7,800 nucleotides of DNA from Phycisphaerae bacterium (GCA_002683195.1 NYSW01000015.1:19724-27523), one strand, 5' to 3'; positions 1 through 7,800 are shown, counted from the first letter of the stretch. The notes: generated by a model from the sequence alone, not told the origin. Translations and numbers: made by a program.

Positions 1-1036
<1,036 letters not shown>

Positions 1037-1040
<4 letters not shown>

Positions 1041-4000
1041 GCTCGGACTCCCTGGGAATCGCTGGTGGCGGCTCCCGCGTGGCCGGAGTGGGAATCATCT
1101 CCGTGCGCTTCTTCAGGCGGGCCAAGAGGTACGGCCGGATTCGAGACCCGTGCCACATATCGAACGCGAGGCTTCGTGTTCAATTCCTCGAGCAGCTGAT
1201 ACGACACCGGCGTGGCGAAGATCTTCGCGACCTCGCTCTTCGGATCGTTGAGATCGCCGAACACGATGGCGCCGGTCGAGCATGCCTGTTGGCAGGCGCT
1301 CTGAATCGTTCCTTCGGGAATGGCCCAGTCGGGACTGAATTCCGTGCCACCGTTCCGGGCCCACTCGTTCTTGTATTCGATCTTGGCCGCCTGGATTCTC
1401 TGCGTGCAGAAGTTGCACTTCTCCATGACGCCGCGGGTGCGAACGGTGACTTCCGGGTTGAACTGCATCCGACGCCATTCGTCGGGGCCACCCGAGGTGT
1501 AGTAGTCGGGCTTCACGGCGAACAGGCCTTCCTGCTCACGGATGGGGTCCCGTCGCCAGTAATCGAACCAGTTGAACCGCCGGACCTTGTAGGGGCAGTT
1601 GTTGCTGCAATAGCGAGTGCCGATGCAGCGGTTGTAGACCATGACGTTGAGGCCGTCCTTGTCATGGAGGGTGGCGGCGACGGGGCACACCTGTTCGCAC
1701 GGTGCGTTCTCGCACTGCATGCAGGTGACCGGCTGGACGAACACCGCTTCGGGACGATCGGGGTTGTCACCCTTGAAGTAGCGATCGATCCGGAGCCAGT
1801 GCATTTCACGACCACGGGCGATCTGATCCTTGCCGACCACCGGAATGTTGTTCTCGGCCTGACAAGCAGTGATGCAGGCTCCGCATCCGGTGCAGGTGTT
1901 GAGATCGATCGACATGGCCCACCGGAACTTGGCCCCGTCCAGATTGGTCTCTTCCCAGAGACTCAGGCGGTGGGCGACGTGCACGCGGTGCTGCGCGAAG
2001 TCCGGATGTTCCTGATAGTGCTTGAGGTCGGTTTCTCGAACCAGGGTCGGCAGGCGTTCCTGAATGCCCTTCTCCGGCACGCTTTCGATGAGGGCATCCA
2101 AAGCCCCGTGGTCCTGAGTCTGGGCGAAGGCGTACTTGGCGCCGGTGGCGGCGATGGTCGCGCCCGGAATGATCCACGGCTGGGATGACGTTCGCAGCGG
2201 GTAGGCGTTGAAGCCTGCATTGTCGCCGACCGGCCCGGCGGCTTCGCCGCGGCCCCAGCCGATGGCCAACGCCACCGTCTGGGTATCCATTCCGGGGACC
2301 GGGAACACCGCAGCTTCGATCGAACGGCCGCCGGCGTTGATGGTCACGACGTGACCTTCGCGAAGGCCTTGTTCGCGGCAGAGCGAAGGGCTGACCAGCA
2401 GGGCGTTGTCCCAGGTGATCTTGGTGATCGGATCTGGAAGTTCCTGAAGCCAGCCCACTCCGGCGAATCGTCCGTCGTAGACCGCGGAGTCCGACAGGAA
2501 CTGGAAGTCGAGACCGTTGCTCGAAGCCTTCGAGGCGTCTGCGACATGCTTCCGGACCGCTCCCGCGACGCGATCGGAATCGAATCCCTCCGGAGCCTCC
2601 ATCTTCATCGCGGTTCCCGCGATGATTCCGGCATCCAGAATCGTCCGCCAGTGGGCCTCGAAAGTTCCGCCACTGGTTCCCGACCGCAGGGCTTCAGTGG
2701 CCCGGACGATCGAGTAACCGTCGCGAGGCTCGGCCCCGGCGAGGGTGGCCAGAAGTTCGATCCCGCTCCAACCCTTCTGCACGAGATCCATCATGGGCTC
2801 GATCGAAGGCTGGGTGATCGCAAGCGTTCCGTCGAACGCCGTGGTGTCACCCCACGATTCGAGGAAGTGCGACCGCGGCAGATGCCATTCGCTGGCCCTA
2901 GACGTCTCGTTGACGTCGAATGACAGGTGCACGACGTGCGAAGCCTTGCCCATGGCGGTCGGGAAGTCGAGATCCGCGGGGGCGTCGTAGACGGGATTGC
3001 CTCCGACGATGACCAGCGTGTCGAGGCCCGGACCGTTGAGCTTCTCGACCAGCGAGGCGATGGACGCCTTCCGGTCGGGAGAGGAATCGGCGGTGTAGGC
3101 GACCGTGCGACCCGCGTTTCCGAGCGCGACGTTGATCGCCGCGGCGAGTGCGTGGACGACCGGTGGCTGTCCTTCACCCGCCATGACGATGCTGGTGCCG
3201 CGGTGCGACTTCAGATCTTCGATGATCGCAGCAAGGATCTTCGCATCGACCTCTTCCAGGTCGAGACCGGCACCGAGCTCATCAAGTCCCGCGACCTTGA
3301 CACCGATACCTGCCGCGATGGCTCCGGCGATCGCGGCGACGTGACTCGGCTTCACGACGAGACGGTCATCCGCATTCATGCCGGTGACCGACAGCACGCC
3401 TTCGATCGCGTAGACGCGGCTGAGGGTCTGATCCGCCGGACTGGCGGCGTCGAGACGGCGTCGAACCGCCCAATCCCTGGAAAGACGGGTCGCGGCCGGA
3501 TGGCCGTGAAGCGGATCTGCATCGAGACAGACCACGACTTCGGCCTTTTCCAGCATGGGCTGCGGGCGATGCGGGGATCCGAATGCCAGCGAGGTTCCGA
3601 TGCGGGACGCGTCACCGTCGATCGGCTCCCATTCATGCCAGGTCCCCTGCGGGAACTTGGCCATGAATTCCTGACGCATCCGCGTCATGCTCGGGCTGCC
3701 GGAGGCTTCCGCCAACACAGCGATGGATCCGGCTCCAGAAGCCTTTCCACCGAGCTTGATGGCGTGATCGGCCATCCAGGTTTCAAAGGTGGCGGCATCG
3801 GAGATCTCGCCATCACGGAGCACGGTCCGGCTTCTATGGGGGTCGTAGACCCGAAGGACCTCACTCTGAGTCATGGCATCAAGACCGCCGACCGTGGTCG
3901 AATGGGCCGGGTTGCCTTCGAGCTTCATCGGCCGGGCGTCGTACGTCTTGACCACGATTCCCTGCCCCACGCCTCCCCGCTCCATGCTGGAAGCGTAGTA

Positions 4001-4324
4001 GACGGGCTTTCCGGGAATCCGCTCCTGCGGCCGAGCCGCGTAGGGAACGATCTTCTGCTCGGGAATTCGGCGGCACGCCGTGGCTCCCAATCCCGCCAGC
4101 GCAAAAGAGGCACCCATCACCTTCATGAAGTGTCGCCGGTCATCGCCTTCCAGAAGGTCGGCGTTGGACGGAAACTCACGGTGCATCCAGGCGCGGAAAT
4201 CCTCGGTGTCTCGAAGGTCGTCGAGGCTGCGCCAATAAGCACGACGCGTCGGCGCCGGGGCCGGTCGGTCGTCGCCGCAGCCACCCGATTCGGGCCGGGA
4301 GTCGCTTGGGTTCAGCGATGGCAT
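1037..4324 (-). CDS. actB: ActB, Tat-variant molybdopterin-oxidoreductase-like / Fe-S subunit of alternative complex III
   Basis: Large extracytoplasmic electron-transfer subunit of alternative complex III, 1095 residues. Residues 28-60 are the conserved pre-signal region ([16 protein letters not shown]), followed by a twin-arginine motif R63-R64-H-F-M-K and a hydrophobic stretch ending at Cys84. Residues about 90-790 resemble the molybdopterin oxidoreductase fold; in characterised ActB proteins this domain holds no Mo cofactor. The C-terminal ferredoxin-like domain carries 15 cysteines: C811/814/817/821, C868/871/876/880, C900/906/910 and C970/973/1011/1015. Thr903 sits where the third set would have its fourth cysteine, which fits three [4Fe-4S] and one [3Fe-4S] cluster. 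The ATG at 4324 was chosen because it matches the family N terminus and overlaps the actA stop by 13 nt; the frame stays open further upstream only as a shadow of actA. The Shine-Dalgarno is weak (GGA near -12). The tail (about 1070-1095) is His/Ser/Asp-rich and probably disordered. Confidence 0.95.
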
Positions 4325-4965
4325 GTGGAGCAATTTTCCGAGGGGTTGATGTGATAGAGGTCCTTCAACGCGACCCGTTCTTCCAGAGAAAGCTCGGTCC
4401 GTTGGTCGTAGGCGAGGTTGGTCACTTCGCTGACCGGCCGAAGGTTGTCGACCGGGTTGCGATGGCACTCGAGACACCATCCCATGGAGAGAGGTTCGTG
4501 ACGCTGCACGACCTCCATCTGGTCGATCCGTCCGTGACACTCGACGCAACCAACGCCACGATTCACGTGGGCGGAATGGTCGAAATAGGCGTAATCGGCG
4601 ACCTTGTTCACCCAGATCCACTCGATGGGTTCACCGGTCTTGTAACTCTCCTGGACCTTTTCGAGCTTTGGACTTTCGGGTCGGACCCACTTGTGACAGT
4701 TCATGCAGGTCTGCGTCGGCGGAACCGCTGCGTGAGCGGCTTTCTCGACGGTGTTGTGGCAGTAGCGGCAGTCCATGCCCATCTGGCCCGCGTGAAGCGC
4801 ATGACTGAATGGGACCGGTTGCTCGGGTTGGTAACCAACCTCGAGCGTCTTCGGACTGAAGCCGTAGGCGACGAACATCACCACGTAAAGGGGAAGCAAG
4901 GCACCGACGACCATCAAGGTCGGAAGAAGTGCGTTGCTCCATCTCGGGAAGAGAAATCTGCTCAT
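4312..4965 (-). CDS. actA: ActA, membrane-anchored pentaheme cytochrome c of alternative complex III
   Basis: Periplasmic multiheme c-type cytochrome that carries electrons from the ActB Fe-S domain towards the acceptor. From the ATG at 4965 the protein is 217 residues: a single N-terminal membrane anchor near 12-35, then the conserved FSPKTLEVGYQPEQPVPFSH segment and five CXXCH heme sites at residues 66-70, 87-91, 140-144, 164-168 and 212-216. Additional histidines (H55, H58, H130, H133, H156) are candidate distal ligands. The fifth heme motif is followed by one residue only, so the C terminus is packed on the last heme. The ATG gives MSRFLFPRW, matching the usual short N terminus of the family, but has no good Shine-Dalgarno. 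An in-frame TTG at 4992 (226 residues) has GAGAGGGA at 5010-5003, 10 nt away, so the longer start is a real alternative. First gene of the operon, overlapping actB by 13 nt. Confidence 0.94.
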   Translation of the reverse strand: MSRFLFPRWSNALLPTLMVVGALLPLYVVMFVAYGFSPKTLEVGYQPEQPVPFSHALHAGQMGMDCRYCHNTVEKAAHAAVPPTQTCMNCHKWVRPESPKLEKVQESYKTGEPIEWIWVNKVADYAYFDHSAHVNRGVGCVECHGRIDQMEVVQRHEPLSMGWCLECHRNPVDNLRPVSEVTNLAYDQRTELSLEERVALKDLYHINPSENCSTCHR

Positions 4966-5378
4966 TGGTGCTCGGAATCCGGGCTGAGACAAGTCTTGAT
5001 GATCCCTCTCGGTGGGACTTTCAAGATCGTTCTTTTTTTCACAAACTCGTTGGAATTAATGATTCTAGTCTGGTCTCGGGGGGTTGGTCAATGCCTGAAC
5101 CGTGGTTCGTATCAATCCCCGTTCTCCGAATCATCGACGACGCCGGAGATTCGAAGCCGGCCTCCCGCTGGGCCCCCCATCACGCCTGACCACTTGCCCT
5201 GACGGCGGTGGACCTCTCGGACGCAAGCGATGCGGCCCCTGAGAAGAGTCGATCGGCGAATCCTGTGATTCTGGTCGAAAACGACCTCATTTCTCGGACA
5301 GCAAGTTTTCTGGAAATATCAAACTGGGTTCCCGTGGCATGTTTTGCCCGCCCGGCCTGATCTGGATACCGTTCAGGC
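4966..5378. other. Divergent intergenic region between the act operon and the EIIA gene
   Basis: This 413-base stretch separates two head-to-head transcription units. The actA-proximal part (about 5020-5095) is AT-richer and holds the act promoter. I see no convincing protein or RNA gene in the rest. It contains three short perfect inverted repeats: GCCGG/CCGGC around 5142-5161 with a 10-nt loop, GAATC-CTGT-GATTC at 5258-5271, and GGTCG-AAAA-CGACC at 5273-5286. No strong promoter for the plus-strand genes is evident; the AT-rich 5287-5345 stretch is the most likely location. Confidence 0.6.
5055..5091 (-). promoter_or_regulatory. Sigma-70-type promoter for the act operon
   Basis: On the minus strand, TTGACC (5091-5086) and TAGAAT (5067-5062) are separated by an 18-nt spacer. 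They match the consensus hexamers at 5 of 6 (-35) and 5 of 6 (-10) positions. Transcription would start near 5055, giving a leader of about 90 nt to the actA ATG at 4965, or about 63 nt to the alternative TTG at 4992. The leader contains an A-rich stretch (GTGAAAAAAAG, around 5041-5031). This is a sequence match only; in many phyla outside Proteobacteria the consensus is looser. Confidence 0.6.
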
Positions 5379-5849
5379 GTGGCACTCGAACCCTACCTCT
5401 TTGAAACCGGCGTTCTCGTTCTTGAAAACGTCAAAGACCGCGATTCGGTACTCCGAACCGCGGCGGATGCCGCCTCGTCGGCGATCACCGCCGCCGGCAC
5501 CCCGATCTCCGCGGAAACCCTTCTAGGGCTTCTGCTGGGGCGAGAGGCCCAATCCCCCACCGGAACACCAGAGGGCGTGGCGTTCCCTCATGCCATGGTC
5601 CCCGGCCTGGCCACCTCACTGGTGGTGTTGATTCGGACGGGCCAATCCGTTGAATTCGGGCCTGGCCGCCCATGCGACCTCGTTTTCACCATGTTCGGCG
5701 ACGCCGAGAAGCCCTGGGAACACGTCCGCCTGCTCGCCCGACTCGCTCGCCTCACTGGTCGATCGGATGCCCGGGATCGCCTCCGAGCGGCGACCGACGA
5801 TGCGAGCCTCTACGCGATGATTCAAGCCGAGGATGCGGCCAATGCCTGA
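5379..5849 (+). CDS. Stand-alone PTS EIIA domain protein (fructose/nitrogen-type, PtsN-like)
   Basis: A 156-residue single-domain protein of the PTS EIIA type-2 (fructose/Ntr) family. The domain spans about 7-150: LFETGVLVLENVKDRDSVL opens it, and the active-site segment REAQSPTGTPEGVAFPHA (55-72) places the phosphorylatable histidine at H71. The later LVFTMFGDAEKPWEHVRLLA and the C-terminal ATDDASLYAMI are also typical. No EIIB or EIIC domain is attached or adjacent, so a regulatory role is more likely than sugar uptake; in E. coli, EIIA-Ntr binds potassium-transport regulators depending on phosphorylation. The GTG at 5379 is the only reasonable start: a stop in the same frame lies at 5358-5360. 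There is no clear Shine-Dalgarno. It is the first gene of a cluster, and its stop overlaps the next gene by 8 nt (5842-5849). The link to antiporters is inferred from context. Confidence 0.88.
   Translation: MALEPYLFETGVLVLENVKDRDSVLRTAADAASSAITAAGTPISAETLLGLLLGREAQSPTGTPEGVAFPHAMVPGLATSLVVLIRTGQSVEFGPGRPCDLVFTMFGDAEKPWEHVRLLARLARLTGRSDARDRLRAATDDASLYAMIQAEDAANA
5829..5844 (+). promoter_or_regulatory. Ribosome binding site deciding the PII-like start
   Basis: GAGG at 5829-5832 lies inside the end of the EIIA gene, 9 nt before the ATG at 5842. The other in-frame ATG (5833) directly abuts this motif and could not use it, so 5842 is favoured. Confidence 0.55.
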
Positions 5850-6171
5850 TGCCGGCCATCGCCTGCTCATCCTCATCGCCCGGAACGAAGACGCCTTCGA
5901 CCCCCTCGTGACCGGCCTCCTCGATGTCGGCATCACCGGTGCCACGATCATCGAAAGTCGAGGCATCGGAGCGGTGATTCGCGAGGACATGCCGTTCTTC
6001 GCCGGCCTTGCGGCCCTCCTTCCCGAACACACCGGCAGCCGAATGCTCGTCTCGGTGACGACCCCCGATCGAATCGAAGGGTTGCTTCGGTATCTCGATC
6101 AACTCCGCCCGGAGCAACGACCAGTCGGTGCCGTTCTCCCGGTCGAAGCGGTGATCGGCTTCGGACACTGA
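5842..6171 (+). CDS. PII-like signalling protein with a degenerate nucleotide-binding loop
   Basis: A small 109-residue soluble protein with the ferredoxin-like PII fold. The segment DPLVTGLLDVGITGATIIES (20-39), continuing RGIG, closely resembles the first helix and second strand of GlnB/GlnK (..EALxExGIxGxTVtEvRGfG). MLVSVTTPDRIEGLL (68-82) matches the third strand and second helix, and GAVLPVEAVI (96-105) matches the last strand (IFVLPVEdaVRI). The T-loop region (44-66) is short and lacks the usual tyrosine-containing segment. The C-loop that reads RTGxxGDGKIF in true PII proteins is replaced by RPEQRPVGAV, so canonical ATP binding is doubtful. The ATG at 5842 is preferred over 5833 because GAGG at 5829-5832 sits 9 nt from it but touches the earlier ATG. 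It overlaps the EIIA stop by 8 nt. By context it probably senses a metabolite or ion state and acts on the antiporters encoded next; that is inference. Confidence 0.78.
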   Translation: MPDAGHRLLILIARNEDAFDPLVTGLLDVGITGATIIESRGIGAVIREDMPFFAGLAALLPEHTGSRMLVSVTTPDRIEGLLRYLDQLRPEQRPVGAVLPVEAVIGFGH

Positions 6172-6182
6172 ACCCACGGTCA

Positions 6183-6211
6183 GCCCGCTCGCCCGGCACT
6201 GGTAGCGGGCG
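6183..6211 (+). other. Two mutually exclusive GC hairpins between the PII-like and antiporter genes
   Basis: In the 68-nt gap after the PII-like stop, GCCCGCT (6183-6189) can pair with AGCGGGC (6204-6210) with a 14-nt loop, and CGCCCG (6190-6195) can pair with CGGGCG (6206-6211) with a 10-nt loop. The two stems compete for the same 3' arm. No T-tract follows, so this is not a standard intrinsic terminator. It could modulate expression or mRNA stability upstream of the antiporter ribosome binding site at 6226-6230. Confidence 0.4.
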
Positions 6212-6225
6212 ACCGAGGCCGTGAT

Positions 6226-6242
6226 GGAGAACCGTTTTCTTG
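6226..6242 (+). promoter_or_regulatory. Ribosome binding site supporting a TTG start for the first antiporter
   Basis: GGAGA at 6226-6230 lies 9 nt upstream of the TTG at 6240. An ATG at 6224 is out of frame with the antiporter. No in-frame ATG precedes the first membrane segment, so TTG (or the GTG at 6255-6257 region a few codons on) is the likely start. Confidence 0.5.
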
Positions 6243-7532
6243 ATCCCCTTGCCCGTGCTCGCCGAAACCGGTGAAGGTGCCACCAGAGTGCTTGCGATCT
6301 TCGCCGGCATCGCGCTGGTCGGGATCGCCGCGACCTTCGCGACCACCCGGTTCTACGCACGGCTGCAACGGCACCGATGGGTCGCGGCCTTCACCGCCGG
6401 TGGCTGGTTCGCGATGATCACCGGAATCGTGATCGGACCGCGGGTGCTTGCCGTTCTCGATGCCGAGGGAACCCAGGCCCTCCAACCACTCCTCTACATC
6501 GCCCTGGCTTGGATCGGACTCATCGTCGGATTGCAACTGCGCCGACCGCTGCTCGCGGCGATCCCCGCCGAACTGGCTCGATGGATCAGACTGGACACCA
6601 TCGTCTCGCTGCTCGTGGGCACGGCGGTGGCGATCGGATGGTGGCGAATCATGGCGCCGGAGGCCGCGTTCGGGACCATCCTGCTCCCGGCGCTCGCGCT
6701 GGCGGTCGCCTTCATCGGCTGGGCACCCGAGACCCGATCCCTTCGCCCGGATCTCACTCCTCGCAGCGGCGAACTGGCCCAGCTGGTGCAGGCGGGAGGC
6801 GGACTGGGTGCCGCCATCGCGGTCCTGATCTTCGGTCTGGGCAATCAGTTCGTCCGAATCGATCCCGACGGTCCCATCGTCATCGAGCCCTGGCTGGGCC
6901 TGGTCGAGCTGTTTCTGAGTGCCGGAGTCGCGATCATGCTGGGAACCGGCGCCCGGCTCCTCCTGCGGAGAACCTCCGGGGCGGCGCAGGAATCGCTGGT
7001 CATCACCCTCTCGCTGGTACTCATCGGCGCGGGCTTCGCCGCGGAACTCGGACTGAGTCCCCTCCTCAACGGTCTGATCGCCGGCGGGGTGATCGCCAAC
7101 CTCCGAGACCCGCACCTTCGTGACCTTGAACGTGGCCTGCAGTCGGCTGAACCCGCCATGGCGGTGCTCATGCTCGTCGCCTGCGGATCGGTGATCGGTG
7201 GAATCGACGTCGGCGAAGCGGTGGTCCTCGGCCTGGCCGTCGCCATCCTTCGACTCGTGGTCAAGCCGCTGGTCGCACGCCACTCCGTCGGCCCCGGCTT
7301 TCCCGATCTTCCGCCCCGCGACCCGCTGTTCCTCGGCCCCGCTCGAATGCCTCTGGTGGCGATCGCGGTCGCGATCGGTCCCGCCATCGTCACTCAGGAC
7401 GCCGCCTCCGAAACGGTGCTCGGGGCCGTGATGCTCGCCACTCTGTTGAGCGCGGTGTCGCCCGGACTGGCCGGAAGACGAAGTCGGGCCGAACTTCCCG
7501 CCTCCCCCATCCAAGGGGAGATCAAGTCATGA
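6240..7532 (+). CDS. CPA-family cation:proton antiporter-like membrane protein
   Basis: An integral membrane protein of 430 residues with roughly 12-13 hydrophobic helices, in the size range of a CPA antiporter membrane domain without a C-terminal TrkA-N domain. The N-terminal repeat shows the family pattern: GGWFAMITGIVIGPRVL (54-70), like the 'GyllaGillGP' helix, and IALAWIGLIVGLQL (87-100), like the 'GvilLlFxxGLE' helix. The C-terminal repeat has GLSPLLNGLIAGGVIAN (271-287), like 'GlSpxlGAFlAGlllsn'. Aligned by eye, the helix that in Kef-type proteins carries the QD motif reads LVQAGGGLGAA (182-192), with Ala185 where the aspartate is expected, and no acidic residue appears in the preceding core helix (146-160). 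The protein may therefore be a divergent transporter or a non-catalytic partner. The TTG start has GGAGA 9 nt upstream. Its stop overlaps the next antiporter gene as ATGA (7529-7532), suggesting coupled, stoichiometric synthesis. Confidence 0.85.
   Translation: MIPLPVLAETGEGATRVLAIFAGIALVGIAATFATTRFYARLQRHRWVAAFTAGGWFAMITGIVIGPRVLAVLDAEGTQALQPLLYIALAWIGLIVGLQLRRPLLAAIPAELARWIRLDTIVSLLVGTAVAIGWWRIMAPEAAFGTILLPALALAVAFIGWAPETRSLRPDLTPRSGELAQLVQAGGGLGAAIAVLIFGLGNQFVRIDPDGPIVIEPWLGLVELFLSAGVAIMLGTGARLLLRRTSGAAQESLVITLSLVLIGAGFAAELGLSPLLNGLIAGGVIANLRDPHLRDLERGLQSAEPAMAVLMLVACGSVIGGIDVGEAVVLGLAVAILRLVVKPLVARHSVGPGFPDLPPRDPLFLGPARMPLVAIAVAIGPAIVTQDAASETVLGAVMLATLLSAVSPGLAGRRSRAELPASPIQGEIKS
7514..7531 (+). 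promoter_or_regulatory. Strong ribosome binding site of the second antiporter
   Basis: AGGGGAG (7514-7520) lies within the last codons of the first antiporter, 8 nt from the ATG at 7529. It is the best Shine-Dalgarno match in the right-hand cluster and may set the second antiporter at or above the level of the first. Confidence 0.6.
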
Positions 7533-7800
7533 AGCAGGCCGATCGCAGGGTTCTGGTCCTCCTCGGGGTGCTCGCGGTGCTCGCGTCACTGGTGTTCGTC
7601 GCCCACAGTCTCGAGCCGTTGCTTGCCAGCACGTTCGGAGACATGGAGACCGTCGACGGGGCGGACACGGAACGCCGCGCGCTCAACGGCTTCACCCTCG
7701 CGCTTGGATTCGTGATGCTGGGGGCCTGGCTGCTGGGCGAGATCGTGGGTCGTCTCGGACTGCCGCGAGTCGTCGGCTATCTCGCGTTCGGCGTCCTCGC
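7529..7800 (+). CDS. Second CPA-type cation:proton antiporter (5' part only)
   Basis: The start of a membrane protein; 90 codons are visible before the window ends. A first hydrophobic helix lies near residues 9-25, followed by an acidic, probably extracytoplasmic linker (27-52) and a second helix at 55-72. This runs into GEIVGRLGLPRVVGYLAFGV (70-89), the canonical entry of CPA2 Na+(K+)/H+ antiporters ('xELlgRLgLPrVvGyLlaGvllGP'). The ATG at 7529 has a strong AGGGGAG Shine-Dalgarno at 7514-7520 with 8-nt spacing. It overlaps the stop of the preceding antiporter as ATGA. The tandem arrangement with another CPA protein implies either a two-subunit transporter or two functionally linked antiporters. 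Family assignment rests on this N-terminal segment only. Confidence 0.82.
   Translation, partial: MKQADRRVLVLLGVLAVLASLVFVAHSLEPLLASTFGDMETVDGADTERRALNGFTLALGFVMLGAWLLGEIVGRLGLPRVVGYLAFGVL

Noticed and set aside
1079..2188. Plus-strand open frame (369 codons) antisense to the ActB Fe-S domain
   Set aside because: No family resemblance, and it lies entirely opposite the cysteine-motif region of actB; a frame shadow.
2927..4354. Long plus-strand open frame (475 codons) antisense to actB
   Set aside because: Arg/Asp/Gly-rich composition with no recognisable domain. It is opposite a clearly real gene and results from GC-rich third codon positions suppressing stops.
4325..4621. Upstream in-frame extension of ActB by 99 residues
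   Set aside because: It lies wholly within actA in another frame, is Arg-rich, and would precede the family's known N terminus and Tat signal.
5142..5161. tRNA T-arm-like sequence (TTCGAAT within paired GCCGG/CCGGC)
   Set aside because: The loop is 10 nt instead of 7 and no acceptor, D or anticodon arms can be found around it.
5335..5348. Sigma-54-like promoter TGGCAT...TTGCC before the EIIA gene
   Set aside because: The GG and GC elements are about 3 nt too close together for the -24/-12 spacing, so it cannot be a proper sigma-54 site.
6180..7514. Minus-strand open frame (444 codons) opposite the first antiporter
   Set aside because: Highly hydrophilic Gly/Asp/Gln/Arg-rich translation, the expected mirror of a hydrophobic GC-rich membrane gene.

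Overview
The window looks like a high-GC Gram-negative bacterial chromosome segment. It holds two head-to-head operons separated by a 413-base intergenic region. The best guess is a planctomycete (PVC group) or another phylum that uses alternative complex III (ACIII). The reasons are the ACIII gene order, the long N-terminal 'Tat-variant' extension on the molybdopterin-oxidoreductase-like subunit, the GC-rich third codon positions and the weak or absent Shine-Dalgarno sites at several genes. Taxonomy is inferred from gene style only.

Left block (minus strand, 4965 down to base 1): the start of an ACIII quinol:electron-acceptor oxidoreductase operon, actA-actB-actC, running off the left edge. 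ActA is a membrane-anchored pentaheme cytochrome c. ActB is a 1095-residue Tat-signal protein with a molybdopterin-enzyme-like domain that is expected to hold no cofactor, followed by a four-cluster Fe-S domain. ActC is the NrfD-like quinol-oxidising membrane subunit, here cut at residue 346. The genes overlap (13 nt for actA/actB, ATGA for actB/actC), so they are probably translationally coupled. A good sigma-70-type promoter (TTGACC, 18-nt spacer, TAGAAT) lies about 90 nt upstream of actA. Together these subunits would take electrons from quinol (ActC), pass them through the ActB Fe-S clusters and the ActA hemes, and deliver them to a cytochrome c or oxidase encoded outside the window.

Middle (4966-5378): an intergenic region with the act promoter and several short inverted repeats. 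I see no gene in it.

Right block (plus strand, 5379 to the right edge): a compact four-gene cluster. It encodes a stand-alone PTS EIIA domain protein with its phosphorylatable histidine, a 109-residue PII-like protein lacking the usual PII nucleotide-binding C-loop, a complete CPA-family cation:proton antiporter-like membrane protein in which the acidic ion-binding position appears to be replaced, and the start of a second CPA-type antiporter with a canonical N terminus. Overlaps (5842-5849 and ATGA at 7529-7532) tie the genes together in pairs. The arrangement suggests a pair of antiporter subunits under dual control by a phosphorylation-sensing EIIA protein and a PII-fold sensor. This is the least conventional content of the window.
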